The translations under genes and the position numbers were made by a program. 63,459 bases of DNA from Planctomycetaceae bacterium (GTDB lineage: Bacteria; Planctomycetota; Planctomycetia; Planctomycetales; Planctomycetaceae): assembly GCA_018699955.1 (NCBI GenBank), contig JABISG010000008.1:1-63459 (forward strand), in the 5' to 3' direction. How positions within the stretch are numbered: position 1 is the first letter of the stretch; every line of letters starts with the position of its first letter. Positions 45,347 to 54,060 of the stretch are shown in pieces. The notes beneath the pieces were generated by a model. The model was not told the origin of the DNA, did not search any database, and saw only the letters and a program-made list of their open reading frames with translations.

Positions 45347-46573
45347 ATGGACGTGCAACGATTTCGGGCCGCGTGGATCTTACCGGTGGACGGCGATCCG
45401 ATTCCCGACGGCACGATTGAGATCGACGCGTCCGGGCGAATCGCCGCACTGCACGACAAAGTCGATCCGCGCGCGACCGACTTGGGACGGGTGGCAATTC
45501 TTCCGGGTCTGGTCAACGCGCACACTCACTTGGAATTCAGCGACATCGAATCGCCGCTGGAACCGCCCGAACCCTTCACCGACTGGATACGATCCGTCGT
45601 CAAGAATCGCCGCGGCCGTGCCACCAATGGCGATGACGCAGTCCGTTCCGGATTGGCGGAGTCGATCCGTGCCGGAACAACTCTGCTTGGCGAGATCGCG
45701 ACAAACGATAACTCGGCGAAATTGGCCCAGACACCCGGTCCATTAGTCGTTGCCTTTTTCGAACTGATTGGCCTGCAGTCTGATCAGGCCGAGCGACAAA
45801 TGGAGATTGCACTTCGGCATCTGCAGCAGCCGACCGACTCCGATTCCGGTGGAATCATCCCCGCCATCAGCCCGCATGCGCCGTATAGCGTTCATCCCGA
45901 GTTATTCGTCCGGCTGGTTAAACTGGCCACACAACAGCGGTGTCCGTTGGCAATTCACTTGGCGGAAACGCAGGCCGAATTGGAACTGCTGGATCGCTCA
46001 ACCGGACCGTTCGTTGATTTGTTAACCGAATTCGGCGTGTGGCACGACGGCATTCTTCCAGTTGGCGGCCGACCGCTTTGGTATCTGCAGCAAATGGCAG
46101 AATTGCAGCGCGGTTTGGTGATTCATGGCAACTATCTGTCGGATGAGGAAGTCGTTTTTCTGGCCGCACATGAGAACCTAACGGTGGTGTACTGTCCGCG
46201 AACGCACGCCTATTTCCGACACGATTCACACCCCTGGCTGCAACTGCTCGATCGCGGTGCGCGGGTGGCAGTGGGAACCGACAGCCGCGCGTCGAATCCC
46301 GACTTGAGCGTGTGGCGTGAACTTTGCTTCCTGCGCAATCGTCACGCCAAGGTCGATCCACGCAAGTTGTTGGAACTGGGAACAATTTGCGGCGCGCGTG
46401 CCATGGGACTGCAAGAACAGACCGGCTCGCTGACCGTGGGCAAGCGGGCCGACATGACAGTCGTTCGGCTACCGGCTGCAGGAGACAGCAATCCGTACTC
46501 GAATCTGCTGCGGCTGGAAAATGAAATTGCAGGAACACTCTGCGGTGGGCAGTGGGCGCATCGAACGATTTGA
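45347..46573 (+). CDS. amidohydrolase, candidate aminodeoxyfutalosine deaminase
   Basis: A 408-residue metal-dependent amidohydrolase of the chlorohydrolase/deaminase branch. Metal ligands: HTH at residues 59-61 in VNAHTHLEFS, His in AIHLAETQAE, His in VIHGNYL, and Asp in VGTDSRAS; C-terminal KRADMTVV completes the family pattern. The Glu of HLAETQAE is the likely general acid. Amino-group removal from aminodeoxyfutalosine (MqnX) is an inference from the nearby mqnA and mqnC; other purine or pterin deaminations remain possible. Start ATG 45347 has GAGG about 9 bases upstream. Confidence 0.85.
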   Translation: MDVQRFRAAWILPVDGDPIPDGTIEIDASGRIAALHDKVDPRATDLGRVAILPGLVNAHTHLEFSDIESPLEPPEPFTDWIRSVVKNRRGRATNGDDAVRSGLAESIRAGTTLLGEIATNDNSAKLAQTPGPLVVAFFELIGLQSDQAERQMEIALRHLQQPTDSDSGGIIPAISPHAPYSVHPELFVRLVKLATQQRCPLAIHLAETQAELELLDRSTGPFVDLLTEFGVWHDGILPVGGRPLWYLQQMAELQRGLVIHGNYLSDEEVVFLAAHENLTVVYCPRTHAYFRHDSHPWLQLLDRGARVAVGTDSRASNPDLSVWRELCFLRNRHAKVDPRKLLELGTICGARAMGLQEQTGSLTVGKRADMTVVRLPAAGDSNPYSNLLRLENEIAGTLCGGQWAHRTI

Positions 46574-46635
46574 ACGACGCGTGTGATTGCATTCGAGCAA
46601 TAAACAGGTACTCTAGTCAGACGGTCGGTTGTCGT

Positions 46636-46705
46636 TTCAAGTCGTTTCAAATGGCTGCGGTGCAACGCACCACAGCGTCTGCGATCCATTGGATCGCAGC
46701 TTTCG
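46636..46705. repeat. short palindromes upstream of the 46728 gene
   Basis: GTGCAACGCAC at 46660-46670 and TGCGATCCATTGGATCGCA at 46680-46698, two small hairpins side by side, resembling REP elements but not matching the other families here. Confidence 0.4.
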
Positions 46706-46727
46706 TGCATTGAAAGTTCAGTTCGTC

Positions 46728-48593
46728 ATGGAAGAACATCACGTTGCATTTTGCCAGCCCGTATGCGACCTCCGCAAGCTATCCGCAGCGGAGTTTCTGC
46801 AGGCGTTATCGTGGGAGTCGGATGCACCAAAGTCGTTGGTGTCGGCCGCAGCCGGCGGGAAGGTCAACCGCTTCTACCGCACTCTGCAGAAGCGAGGATT
46901 CGGCACGGTAACATCCGCAAACGCGTGCGTCGTCGGTGTCAAGTCGCCTGCAAATGGCGAACCGCCGAAAGACGCCGAACGCACGGCTACGCTGATCGAG
47001 TTGCTCGACACGATCATCACCGCGAAGCCGAAGCATGTAACCGGGCGACATGCGCACGAGTTGTCTGCATGGCTTGATGAGACACTCGCAGGCGAACAGC
47101 CGACGGTTATCGAACTGCAACTTCTGCTGGAAGTGTTGCGTCGAGAAGGAAGTCAATTACCGCTGGATGTCTTCGGCGCATTATGGCGGCTCACATTGAC
47201 TGAATCGCTGCAACTGAGCGCTGAACTGGACGAATCGCGGGGCAGTCAGGCGTCGGATTCTGAGCGACTGATGTTTCAGGGCGAACTGCCTTGGCAGGTG
47301 GGCCTGTTGTTTTCCGACGTGGGCGGCGCAGAAGTTCTGCGAGAATTCGGACGGCAGCATCTTTCAGAGCAGTTGGAAGACCGGACCGACACCGACGGAA
47401 CCCCGCAGGCGGATCTGCTGCACGAACTGGAATTGTGGCTGGCTCCGCTCGTGCGGGCGATTCATTGGGGACGTGCATTCTCGAATCGGTTATGGAATGA
47501 GGAAGAGACAAAACGTTTTCGCGAACTGACGGCTACGACCATCTCGCTGTGCGGCGCAGACGGCCGGCTGCCGTTTCACAACGACAAAAGCGGCAGCGCC
47601 GTCACTTTGCTGAGTTCCGCTGCAAAGACGGCGGGATGGAAAAAGCAGTCTCAGCCAAGACGTTACCTGCAATCGATTACAGACAAAACGCGTGCGTCCG
47701 GAGGAAAGCAGAAAAACGCCATTCAAGTGGGCAAGCAGGCGAAATACCCGGTTGTGCAATCCGATTGGGCGCGACTGGCATCGCTGAGAACCGGCTGGCA
47801 GCCGAATGCGGACATGCTGCTGGTCGCGCATCACGGCGAGATGCCGCTGATCGATCTGACGGCAAATGGGCAACGGCTGCTGAACGGTACCTGGGACATT
47901 GAATTGACGATTGACAGCGAGCCGCTGGAATTCGTCAACCAGTGGACGTGTACCTGTTGGCATTCGGACAAGGACGCCGACTACGTGGAGTTGCAGTTGT
48001 CGTTCGAGAACGGCATTCAGGTCGAACGCCAATTGCTGCTGTCGAGAACCGACCGTTACGCTGTGCTGGCCGACGTTGTCTCGGGGGCGGGAGACAGCCG
48101 GATTGAATATTCCTCGACGCTGCCGGTGGTGGAAGGACTTGAGATTGAAGCCGACGTGCCGTCCCGCGAATGCCGCATCGGCCGGAAGGGTTTGCGGGTC
48201 CGTGCGTTTCCGCTGGCATTACCCGACGACCGCGTGATGAGCGCGGCCGGATCGTTTTCTGCAGTGAACGAGAACGCGGCCGGTGGAATCGAACTGAAAC
48301 AAGTTGGCGTGGGCGGGTTATATGCTCCTTTGATTCTGGATTGGCACAAGAAACGACGGCGTCAGGAAGCCGACTGGCGAACTGTGACGGTCTCTGAGCG
48401 AGGGGAGATTCAGAAGACGGAGGCGGCCAGCGGACATCGCCTGCGAATCGGCAATCACCAACTGTTGTTGTACCGCAGCCTGCAGCAGCCGACGATTCCT
48501 CGCGCGGTGCTGGGGCAACACACATCAAACGAAACGTTAATCGGCCAATTCGACAATGCAGGTGATGTGACGCCGATTTTGATTGTGGAGTGA
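46728..48593 (+). CDS. heparinase II/III-like protein, unknown
   Basis: A 621-residue protein without signal peptide. The N-terminal third is helical (CDLRKLSAAEFLQALSW, LLELLRREGSQLPLDVF-like stretches), and the C-terminal half is a beta-sandwich with alternating strands (LLVAHHGEMPLIDL, YVELQLSFENGIQVERQLLL, YAVLADVVSGAGDSRIEY) that resembles the C-terminal domain of heparinase II/III-type lyases. I cannot see a lyase active site with confidence, so enzymatic activity is doubtful. ATG 46728 has a weak GAAAG site. Confidence 0.65.
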   Translation: MEEHHVAFCQPVCDLRKLSAAEFLQALSWESDAPKSLVSAAAGGKVNRFYRTLQKRGFGTVTSANACVVGVKSPANGEPPKDAERTATLIELLDTIITAKPKHVTGRHAHELSAWLDETLAGEQPTVIELQLLLEVLRREGSQLPLDVFGALWRLTLTESLQLSAELDESRGSQASDSERLMFQGELPWQVGLLFSDVGGAEVLREFGRQHLSEQLEDRTDTDGTPQADLLHELELWLAPLVRAIHWGRAFSNRLWNEEETKRFRELTATTISLCGADGRLPFHNDKSGSAVTLLSSAAKTAGWKKQSQPRRYLQSITDKTRASGGKQKNAIQVGKQAKYPVVQSDWARLASLRTGWQPNADMLLVAHHGEMPLIDLTANGQRLLNGTWDIELTIDSEPLEFVNQWTCTCWHSDKDADYVELQLSFENGIQVERQLLLSRTDRYAVLADVVSGAGDSRIEYSSTLPVVEGLEIEADVPSRECRIGRKGLRVRAFPLALPDDRVMSAAGSFSAVNENAAGGIELKQVGVGGLYAPLILDWHKKRRRQEADWRTVTVSERGEIQKTEAASGHRLRIGNHQLLLYRSLQQPTIPRAVLGQHTSNETLIGQFDNAGDVTPILIVE

Positions 48594-48616
48594 GTGGGTC
48601 CATTACAACTCACGCC

Positions 48617-48647
48617 CAAAGCCCACGGGCTACGTCCCGTGGGGTCG
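48617..48647 (+). repeat. palindromic repeat, family B
   Basis: CAAAGCCCACGGGCTACGTCC followed by CGTGGGGTCG, arms CCCACGGG/CCCGTGGG. In the gap after the 46728 gene. Confidence 0.75.
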
Positions 48648-48808
48648 GACGGGAATTTGGGTGAGTGTTTATCCAAGCATTAATAAATGGCGCACGGCCG
48701 CCCTGCCCTTTTTTTTCCGCCGCCGACGCTTCATACTGCAACTATGGCACGATGGCCGATGGGATAATTTGGCTGCCGTTTTCTGAGTCCCCGTAATTTG
48801 GAATCGGG

Positions 48809-49333
48809 ATGTCTGATCAGGTTTTGGTGCGTTACGGTGCGATTGGCGAAGTGTCTCGCATTCGGGTTGCAACCGGCGAGCGACTTCAGCGCAATGCACG
48901 CGTGGTCATTCGCAGTCCACGTGGGCTGGAAGTGGGAACGCTGCTGGAACCAATTGAAGGGGACAACGGGACAAACGACGACTCCACTGGCACAGAGGAA
49001 CCAGCCATACTGCGGGCGGCCAGCGCGCAAGACGAACAGGACTTGTTGGATCGGCAAACCGAAAACCGACGCGAGTTCGACGAATGGCAGGCGAGAATCG
49101 ACGACTGGAAACTCGATCTGCAGTTGATCGATCTGGAGTGGACGCTGGATGGCAGCAAACTTGTATTGTACGTGCTGAACGACCGCGGTCCGGCATGCAC
49201 CACACTGGCGCTGAAGGCGGCTGCAGCGGGACTCGGTTTGATTGATGTCCAACCGGTCGATCATGAGGGACAAGTAAGAGTTCAACCAACCGGAGGTGGC
49301 TGCGGGTCAGGTGGTGGCGGATGTTGTCACTGA
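48809..49333 (+). CDS. PSP1-domain protein with Cys-rich tail
   Basis: A 174-residue protein matching the PSP1 C-terminal domain, as in YaaT-type proteins that act with RNase Y in Bacillus: VLVRYGAIGEVSRIRV, RVVIRSPRGLEVGTLL, ILRAASAQDEQDL, then LDLQLIDLEWTLDGSKLVLYVL. The C terminus GGGCGSGGGGCCH, rich in Gly and Cys with a final His, could bind a metal. The usual partners are not adjacent; the next gene codes for a TPR-like protein. RNA-related role is inferred. Confidence 0.82.
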   Translation: MSDQVLVRYGAIGEVSRIRVATGERLQRNARVVIRSPRGLEVGTLLEPIEGDNGTNDDSTGTEEPAILRAASAQDEQDLLDRQTENRREFDEWQARIDDWKLDLQLIDLEWTLDGSKLVLYVLNDRGPACTTLALKAAAAGLGLIDVQPVDHEGQVRVQPTGGGCGSGGGGCCH

Positions 49334-49432
49334 GCGGCTGTTGTCATTGAGAGAGTGAGAAACCGCCGCTACGAAAGACGAAACGCAAACGGCAACTTTC
49401 AGAATCAAAACACGACAGGTATGTGACCGATC

Positions 49433-50581
49433 ATGAGCGAAGAGACATTTTCACAACTGGACGAATTGCAGACGAGTGGTGGCGCGAAGGCGACAATCGA
49501 TCGCCTGATTGCGACACTTCGCGAAGAAAAACAGTATCACAAACTGTTCGACGCGATCTGCCTGCAGAAGAAATTTGAATTGGGGTTACCGCTGACGCGG
49601 CCGACATCGTTCGACGATGTGCCGGACGAACAACAGGATGAGTTCAAAGCGAGCTACATTTGTGCGGCCCGCGAAGCTGGCGAGTTGCTGTTGGCCGACG
49701 GGGACATCCCCGAAGCCTGGATGTATCTCCGGACGATTGGCGAACCGGAAAAAGTGGCCGCCGCTCTTGATGCGATCGATTCCGGCCGCGAAGTGGACGA
49801 GCAAACCGAACAGCTCATCAACATCGCGCTCTATGAAGGAGCCAACCCGGTCAAGGGGTTGGAGATGATGCTGCGGTCTCACGGCACCTGCAACACGGTC
49901 ACGGCGTTGGATCAGCAGATTCAGGAATTGAAACCCGAAAACCGAAAACAGGCGGCCTGCCTGTTGGTCAACGAATTGTTCGGCGACTTATGCCAAACCG
50001 TGCAAAGTGAAGTGGAGCAGCGGATGGCGTTGGCCCCGCCCGGCGATTCACTTCGCGAGTTAATTACTGGTCGCGATTGGCTGTTTGCCGACGACAATTA
50101 CCACGTTGACGTATCTCACCTGAACGCGGTGGTGCGGTTTTCCCGCTTTCTCGATTCGTCCTATCCCGAGTTGCAAAAGGCGATTCAGTTGGCAGAATAC
50201 GGCGCGATGCTCTCACCGCAATTTCATTACGCAGGTGATCCGCCGTTCGATGACTTCTACCCGGCGCACGTGCAATTCTTCAAGGCGTTGGCCGACGAGA
50301 ACCAAGACGATGCAATTGGCTATTTCCGCGAGAAGCTCGATGCAGAATCGGACGATGAAAACAAGCCGATGCTGGCGTACGTGCTGGTCGATTTGCTGAC
50401 ACGCGTGGAACGTCTCAGCGATGCAGTGGATGTGGCCGAAAAGTACCTGAAGGACGTGGAAGATCCTAACGGATTTTCGTTCGCCGAACTCTGCCAGCAG
50501 GCAGATCGGCTAGACGTCCTGCAGAACGTCGCCCGCGAGAAGGGCGACCTGGTCGCGTACACAGCAGCGCTCGTACAATAA
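49433..50581 (+). CDS. TPR-like helical protein, unknown
   Basis: A 382-residue all-helical protein without signal or membrane segment, with repeated helix pairs reminiscent of tetratricopeptide repeats: LDAIDSGREVDEQTEQLINIAL, AVDVAEKYLKDVEDPNG, DAIGYFREKLDAESDD. It starts at ATG 49433, 99 bases after the PSP1 gene, and probably belongs to the same unit. Similar proteins occur in planctomycetes; function unknown. Confidence 0.7.
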   Translation: MSEETFSQLDELQTSGGAKATIDRLIATLREEKQYHKLFDAICLQKKFELGLPLTRPTSFDDVPDEQQDEFKASYICAAREAGELLLADGDIPEAWMYLRTIGEPEKVAAALDAIDSGREVDEQTEQLINIALYEGANPVKGLEMMLRSHGTCNTVTALDQQIQELKPENRKQAACLLVNELFGDLCQTVQSEVEQRMALAPPGDSLRELITGRDWLFADDNYHVDVSHLNAVVRFSRFLDSSYPELQKAIQLAEYGAMLSPQFHYAGDPPFDDFYPAHVQFFKALADENQDDAIGYFREKLDAESDDENKPMLAYVLVDLLTRVERLSDAVDVAEKYLKDVEDPNGFSFAELCQQADRLDVLQNVAREKGDLVAYTAALVQ

Positions 50582-50591
50582 CCGGCGCAAT

Positions 50592-50622
50592 AAAGCCCGC
50601 CGGCCGCGTCCGGCGGGATCGC
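50592..50622 (+). repeat. palindromic repeat, family B
   Basis: AAAGCCCGCCGGCCGCGTCC followed by GGCGGGATCG, with arms CCCGCCGG/CCGGCGGG. Directly after the 49433 gene. Confidence 0.7.
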
Positions 50623-50635
50623 GAGACGCATCCAC

Positions 50636-50669
50636 AGAAACCCGGTTTCACCGAAGAAACCGGGTTTCT
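50636..50669. repeat. palindromic repeat, family D, intergenic
   Basis: AGAAACCCGGTTTC, ACCGAA, GAAACCGGGTTTCT: a 14-bp stem with a 6-base loop. Between two convergent genes. Confidence 0.8.
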
Positions 50670-50681
50670 TGTTGCGCCCCG

Positions 50682-52955
50682 CTATTTCTTCGCCGGTTTC
50701 TCCAGTGAGAGAATCCACTGCCGAAAGAGTTTGACGGCCGGCTTATCGATCAGCGTGGTGGCAAGTTGCGGCATCTGTCCGCGTTGGCGAATTGAAATGC
50801 GGTGCAGCAACACCGAGCGGTCTGGGTCACCCGGAGCAATCAGTCGGGCGTCTTCGATGCCGAACTTGTGATGGATTGGCGGCACATCGATGAGTTTCAT
50901 CTTGTCGGATGCCGTGGTGAACTCGAGGTTCATCTGTGAGTTGCCGCCCCCGGCGTCGATATGGCATATCGCACAATTGGCATGCAGATAAGACCGCGCG
51001 CGGTCGGCCACCGCTTCCCGTTCGTCGTACGGATTGACGAGTTGTTTCAATCCCTCGGGCGCCGTTTTTGTTTCGCCGTCGTTCCATTTGACCTTCACCA
51101 GATCGAGCATTTCCAGGACTTCAAATTGATGGGCGTCCGCACCATCGTAGTCGTGCCGTTTGTTCATTTGCACGGTTGAGAGTCCGAGCAGATACTTGGC
51201 GGCGCGGCTGTGGCAGACCATGCATTCGCTGCGGCTGGGAAATCGCCACGCCTGTTTGCGGCTGCCGCCGTCGGCCGTGTGAACGGTGTAGGCGCGATCG
51301 ATCCCCTTGGCATCGACGAGCGTGGCATCGGTTTGCTCGTCGTTCCAGGCATAGGAATAGCCCACCCACTCGCCCTGCTCCCGCAGGAGAAAACGAGTTT
51401 CGATCCACTGTCGTGAATCGGCATCGCCCTCGTGAATTTCGAGGGCAAACGATTTGACGGCCACGGTTCCATCGGGCAGATCCCAACCACGATTCGGCTT
51501 AAGGTTGATCTGGGTCGGTTTTTGCTCGTCACCCTCACCGGTTGTGGCGGGGAGCAATAGGAACCGCTCCTTATGGACACCGTCAGACCATAACGGCGCG
51601 TTCACCGAATAGGGAATCACCCCCGGGTGCACGCGGTGTCCGGGTACCGAAGTAAACAATCCGCTGTCACTGAGCTTGCGAGGAAACTTCGCATTCCGGC
51701 TGTCTGCTGAACTACGAACGAACGTATAAAGCCCCCCCAGCTGTTTATTCTGATAATCGAGAATGAGCAGTTCTCCGTCGGCGTCGATTGCAAATGCCGC
51801 GATATGCAACGTCGTGTCGGCGAGTTCCTCGTTCCAGATGAGTTTGCCCTTCTCAACCCGAGCGCCCCAGATTTTTCCAGTCGAGTGATCACCGTAAATG
51901 TAGGTTCCGCGCAGCTCGGGGAACTTCTTTCCGTAATAGACCACGCCGCCGGTGAGCGACCGGAACTCCGAATGCGGATGCTCGACCGTTGGTTTAACGT
52001 GCGGCGTGGGACCGAGCTTGCGGTTGATGTAAAATTCGTGGCCCCCTTCGTAAACGCTCCAGCCGTAATTGGCCCCGCGCTTCACGAGATACGCCTGCTC
52101 CCACAGATCCTGCCCGTTGTTGCCGACCCAAATATCGCCGGTGCGGCGATCGACCGTCATTCGCCAGGGGTTACGAAAACCATAGGCCCAGGTTTCCGGG
52201 CGCACATTTTTCTTGCCGACAAACGGGTTGTCGCGCGGCACCGAGTAGGGGCGGTTCTTGTCCGGATGATCGACGTCGATTCGCAGCAGTTTCGAGAGCA
52301 GATGATCCATCCCCTGCCCTGCCACGTTGGTGTCGGAATCGCTGGTGCCATCGCCGGAGGTGACGTAGAACAGGCCGTCGTTGCCGAAGGCGACGGCCGC
52401 GCCGTTGTGACCGTTGGATGCCCAGCTGATGATTTCGAGCGCCGATTCGGAATCGAGTTTGTACGGTGCTTTGCGGGCGAGGGTGTAACGGGTGACGATT
52501 GTGTGTTTTTCGTCGCCGTCGTGCGGGCCGTTCCAGCCGATGTAGATATAGCCGTTCTTCGCAAAGCGGGGATGAAAAGTGATGCTGAAGGCGGTACTGC
52601 TCTTGGGAAAGTCGAGCAGCGTTTCAAGTTCTCCACTCCCGGGATCGTCGGTCGTGCGAAACAGCCGCGAAGCACCGTCGGCCGATTGTTGATCGATAAT
52701 CAATAGCCGCCGGCTGCCCGGTTCGTTGATGACGAAGACGGGGTTCGACAGCTTGAGTTTCGGCAGCACACGTTCGGCGCGAAACGGCAACGGCGGATCG
52801 GGCGAGCCGAACACGCGAGACGGAACATGGCCGAACGCGCGTTTCAGCGCGTCGAGCCTGTTGGGCTGCTTCTCATCATCGGCTGCGAATGCAGAGCCGG
52901 AGAGAGTCATCGTGACGAGCAGCAACAAACCGACTGCACTCTGTTGGAACTTCAA
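50682..52955 (-). CDS. secreted PQQ-type sugar dehydrogenase-like protein with two haem motifs
   Basis: A 757-residue protein with signal peptide (ends near AFAADD). Residues about 55-410 form a six-bladed propeller of the soluble glucose dehydrogenase/YliI type: SGDGTSDSDTN, KLLRIDVDHPDKNRPY, WAYGFRNPWRMTVDRRTGDIWVGNNGQ, YGDHSTGKIW. The C-terminal part carries haem sites CMVCH (about residue 578) and CAICH (about 661), so electrons would pass to c-type haem. Substrate unknown. The start is TTG 52955, with AGGAGAA 6 bases upstream. It precedes the 52978 membrane gene on the same strand. Confidence 0.9.
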   Translation of the reverse strand: MKFQQSAVGLLLLVTMTLSGSAFAADDEKQPNRLDALKRAFGHVPSRVFGSPDPPLPFRAERVLPKLKLSNPVFVINEPGSRRLLIIDQQSADGASRLFRTTDDPGSGELETLLDFPKSSTAFSITFHPRFAKNGYIYIGWNGPHDGDEKHTIVTRYTLARKAPYKLDSESALEIISWASNGHNGAAVAFGNDGLFYVTSGDGTSDSDTNVAGQGMDHLLSKLLRIDVDHPDKNRPYSVPRDNPFVGKKNVRPETWAYGFRNPWRMTVDRRTGDIWVGNNGQDLWEQAYLVKRGANYGWSVYEGGHEFYINRKLGPTPHVKPTVEHPHSEFRSLTGGVVYYGKKFPELRGTYIYGDHSTGKIWGARVEKGKLIWNEELADTTLHIAAFAIDADGELLILDYQNKQLGGLYTFVRSSADSRNAKFPRKLSDSGLFTSVPGHRVHPGVIPYSVNAPLWSDGVHKERFLLLPATTGEGDEQKPTQINLKPNRGWDLPDGTVAVKSFALEIHEGDADSRQWIETRFLLREQGEWVGYSYAWNDEQTDATLVDAKGIDRAYTVHTADGGSRKQAWRFPSRSECMVCHSRAAKYLLGLSTVQMNKRHDYDGADAHQFEVLEMLDLVKVKWNDGETKTAPEGLKQLVNPYDEREAVADRARSYLHANCAICHIDAGGGNSQMNLEFTTASDKMKLIDVPPIHHKFGIEDARLIAPGDPDRSVLLHRISIRQRGQMPQLATTLIDKPAVKLFRQWILSLEKPAKK

Positions 52956-52977
52956 GGTGCTTCTCCTGGAGCGACGC

Positions 52978-53220
52978 CTAAGCGATAATCAACAATGCCA
53001 GATACGGCATGAGATTGAATACGATTAATACAATTTTAAACAACCCAAGAAAGCAATACATCGCCACATTGAAGGTTTCTCGGGAAATGGGGAACCACCG
53101 GCTTTGTGTGCGATACACCCAATCGGGGGCCACGAGAAAAATGATGCTCCAGAAGACCAACAGCGACGTATTGAGGATCGTACACCACATGAAGAAACTG
53201 GTCAGCGTCTGAATTTCCAT
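52978..53220 (-). CDS. small two-helix membrane protein, DUF6868-like
   Basis: An 80-residue protein with two membrane helices: TSFFMWCTILNTSLLVFWSIIFLVA and AMYCFLGLFKIVLIVFNLMPYLALLII. The motifs FMWCTI and RTQSRWFPISRETFN strongly recall a small conserved family (DUF6868, from memory, not verified). ATG 53220 has AAGGAG 8 bases upstream. It ends 22 bases before the PQQ dehydrogenase gene on the same strand, so they may be co-transcribed. Confidence 0.75.
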   Translation of the reverse strand: MEIQTLTSFFMWCTILNTSLLVFWSIIFLVAPDWVYRTQSRWFPISRETFNVAMYCFLGLFKIVLIVFNLMPYLALLIIA

Positions 53221-53357
53221 GATGTTGCTCCTTTGCGCGGCCCATGGCCGCTACCCCCAAGAGAATAACCGCGAAAATCCTTCGCGCCCTGCAACGAATC
53301 CAATCGCCTGTAACACAAACACATATCTCGACTGACTTGCGTATTGATATGCTAACG

Positions 53358-53981
53358 TCAATCGACCAACGTTTGCGACATCAGCTCTGCGATTTGCCGC
53401 TGATCCTCACCGCCCGTTTCTCGCAAGCCCTCGATCACCTTTCTCCGCCGCGTCTCGTCGTGATGCTGATTGAGCTTCCACTTGCCTTCGATCCGGTCGA
53501 TGTCAATCTCGAATCCGACGATGGCATCGAGCAAACCGTCGATGAAATCGGGCTCGGCTGTGTCCATCGACCACGACTGCGGCAATTCATTTTCGTAGTA
53601 TTCGACAGACTGCCGCACGATGTCCAGCAACCGGCCGCGATCGATCTGCAACCGCAGTGTGCCATAAACGTGAACGGCGACGTAGTTCCAGGTGGGAACG
53701 ACATTCACCGCCTCGTACCACGTTGGTGAAATGTAAGCGTGTGGCCCATGAAAAATCGCCAGCACACTTTGCCCATCGGCCTGTTCCCATTGCGGGTTCG
53801 CACGCGCCATGTGCCCGATCAACATCCCATGCGAACCCGCCTCGGCATCCAGCAACAAAGGCAAATGACTCGCACACGGCCCGGCAGCAGATTGCGACAC
53901 CAGCGTGGCAAAGCTATGCGCTCCGATGAATTCGTGCAATTTCTGCTGGTCGGTTTCCGCAAAGCTCTTTGGGATATACAT
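53358..53981 (-). CDS. PaiB-like FMN-binding regulator
   Basis: A 207-residue protein of the PaiB family (FMN-binding split barrel, annotated as negative transcriptional regulators). Blocks: MYIPKSFAETDQQKLHEFI, FATLVSQS, HLPLLLD, HMARANPQW, LAIFHGPHAYISPTWY near residue 75-90 and VPTWNYVAVHVYG near 100. The C-terminal RKVIEGLRETG region matches too. Start ATG 53981. No pai partner is adjacent; its regulatory role is family-based. Confidence 0.9.
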   Translation of the reverse strand: MYIPKSFAETDQQKLHEFIGAHSFATLVSQSAAGPCASHLPLLLDAEAGSHGMLIGHMARANPQWEQADGQSVLAIFHGPHAYISPTWYEAVNVVPTWNYVAVHVYGTLRLQIDRGRLLDIVRQSVEYYENELPQSWSMDTAEPDFIDGLLDAIVGFEIDIDRIEGKWKLNQHHDETRRRKVIEGLRETGGEDQRQIAELMSQTLVD

Positions 53982-54060
53982 GGATGCTCAATCTGAAAAC
54001 GCTGTCGAACAAGCTCGTAACCGTCGTGACGCAGTTCAATGGTAGCTTCGTGACTTCAGA

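Noticed and set aside
51804..52706. 300-codon plus-strand frame opposite the PQQ dehydrogenase
   Set aside because: Antisense shadow; the minus-strand protein has propeller and haem motifs.
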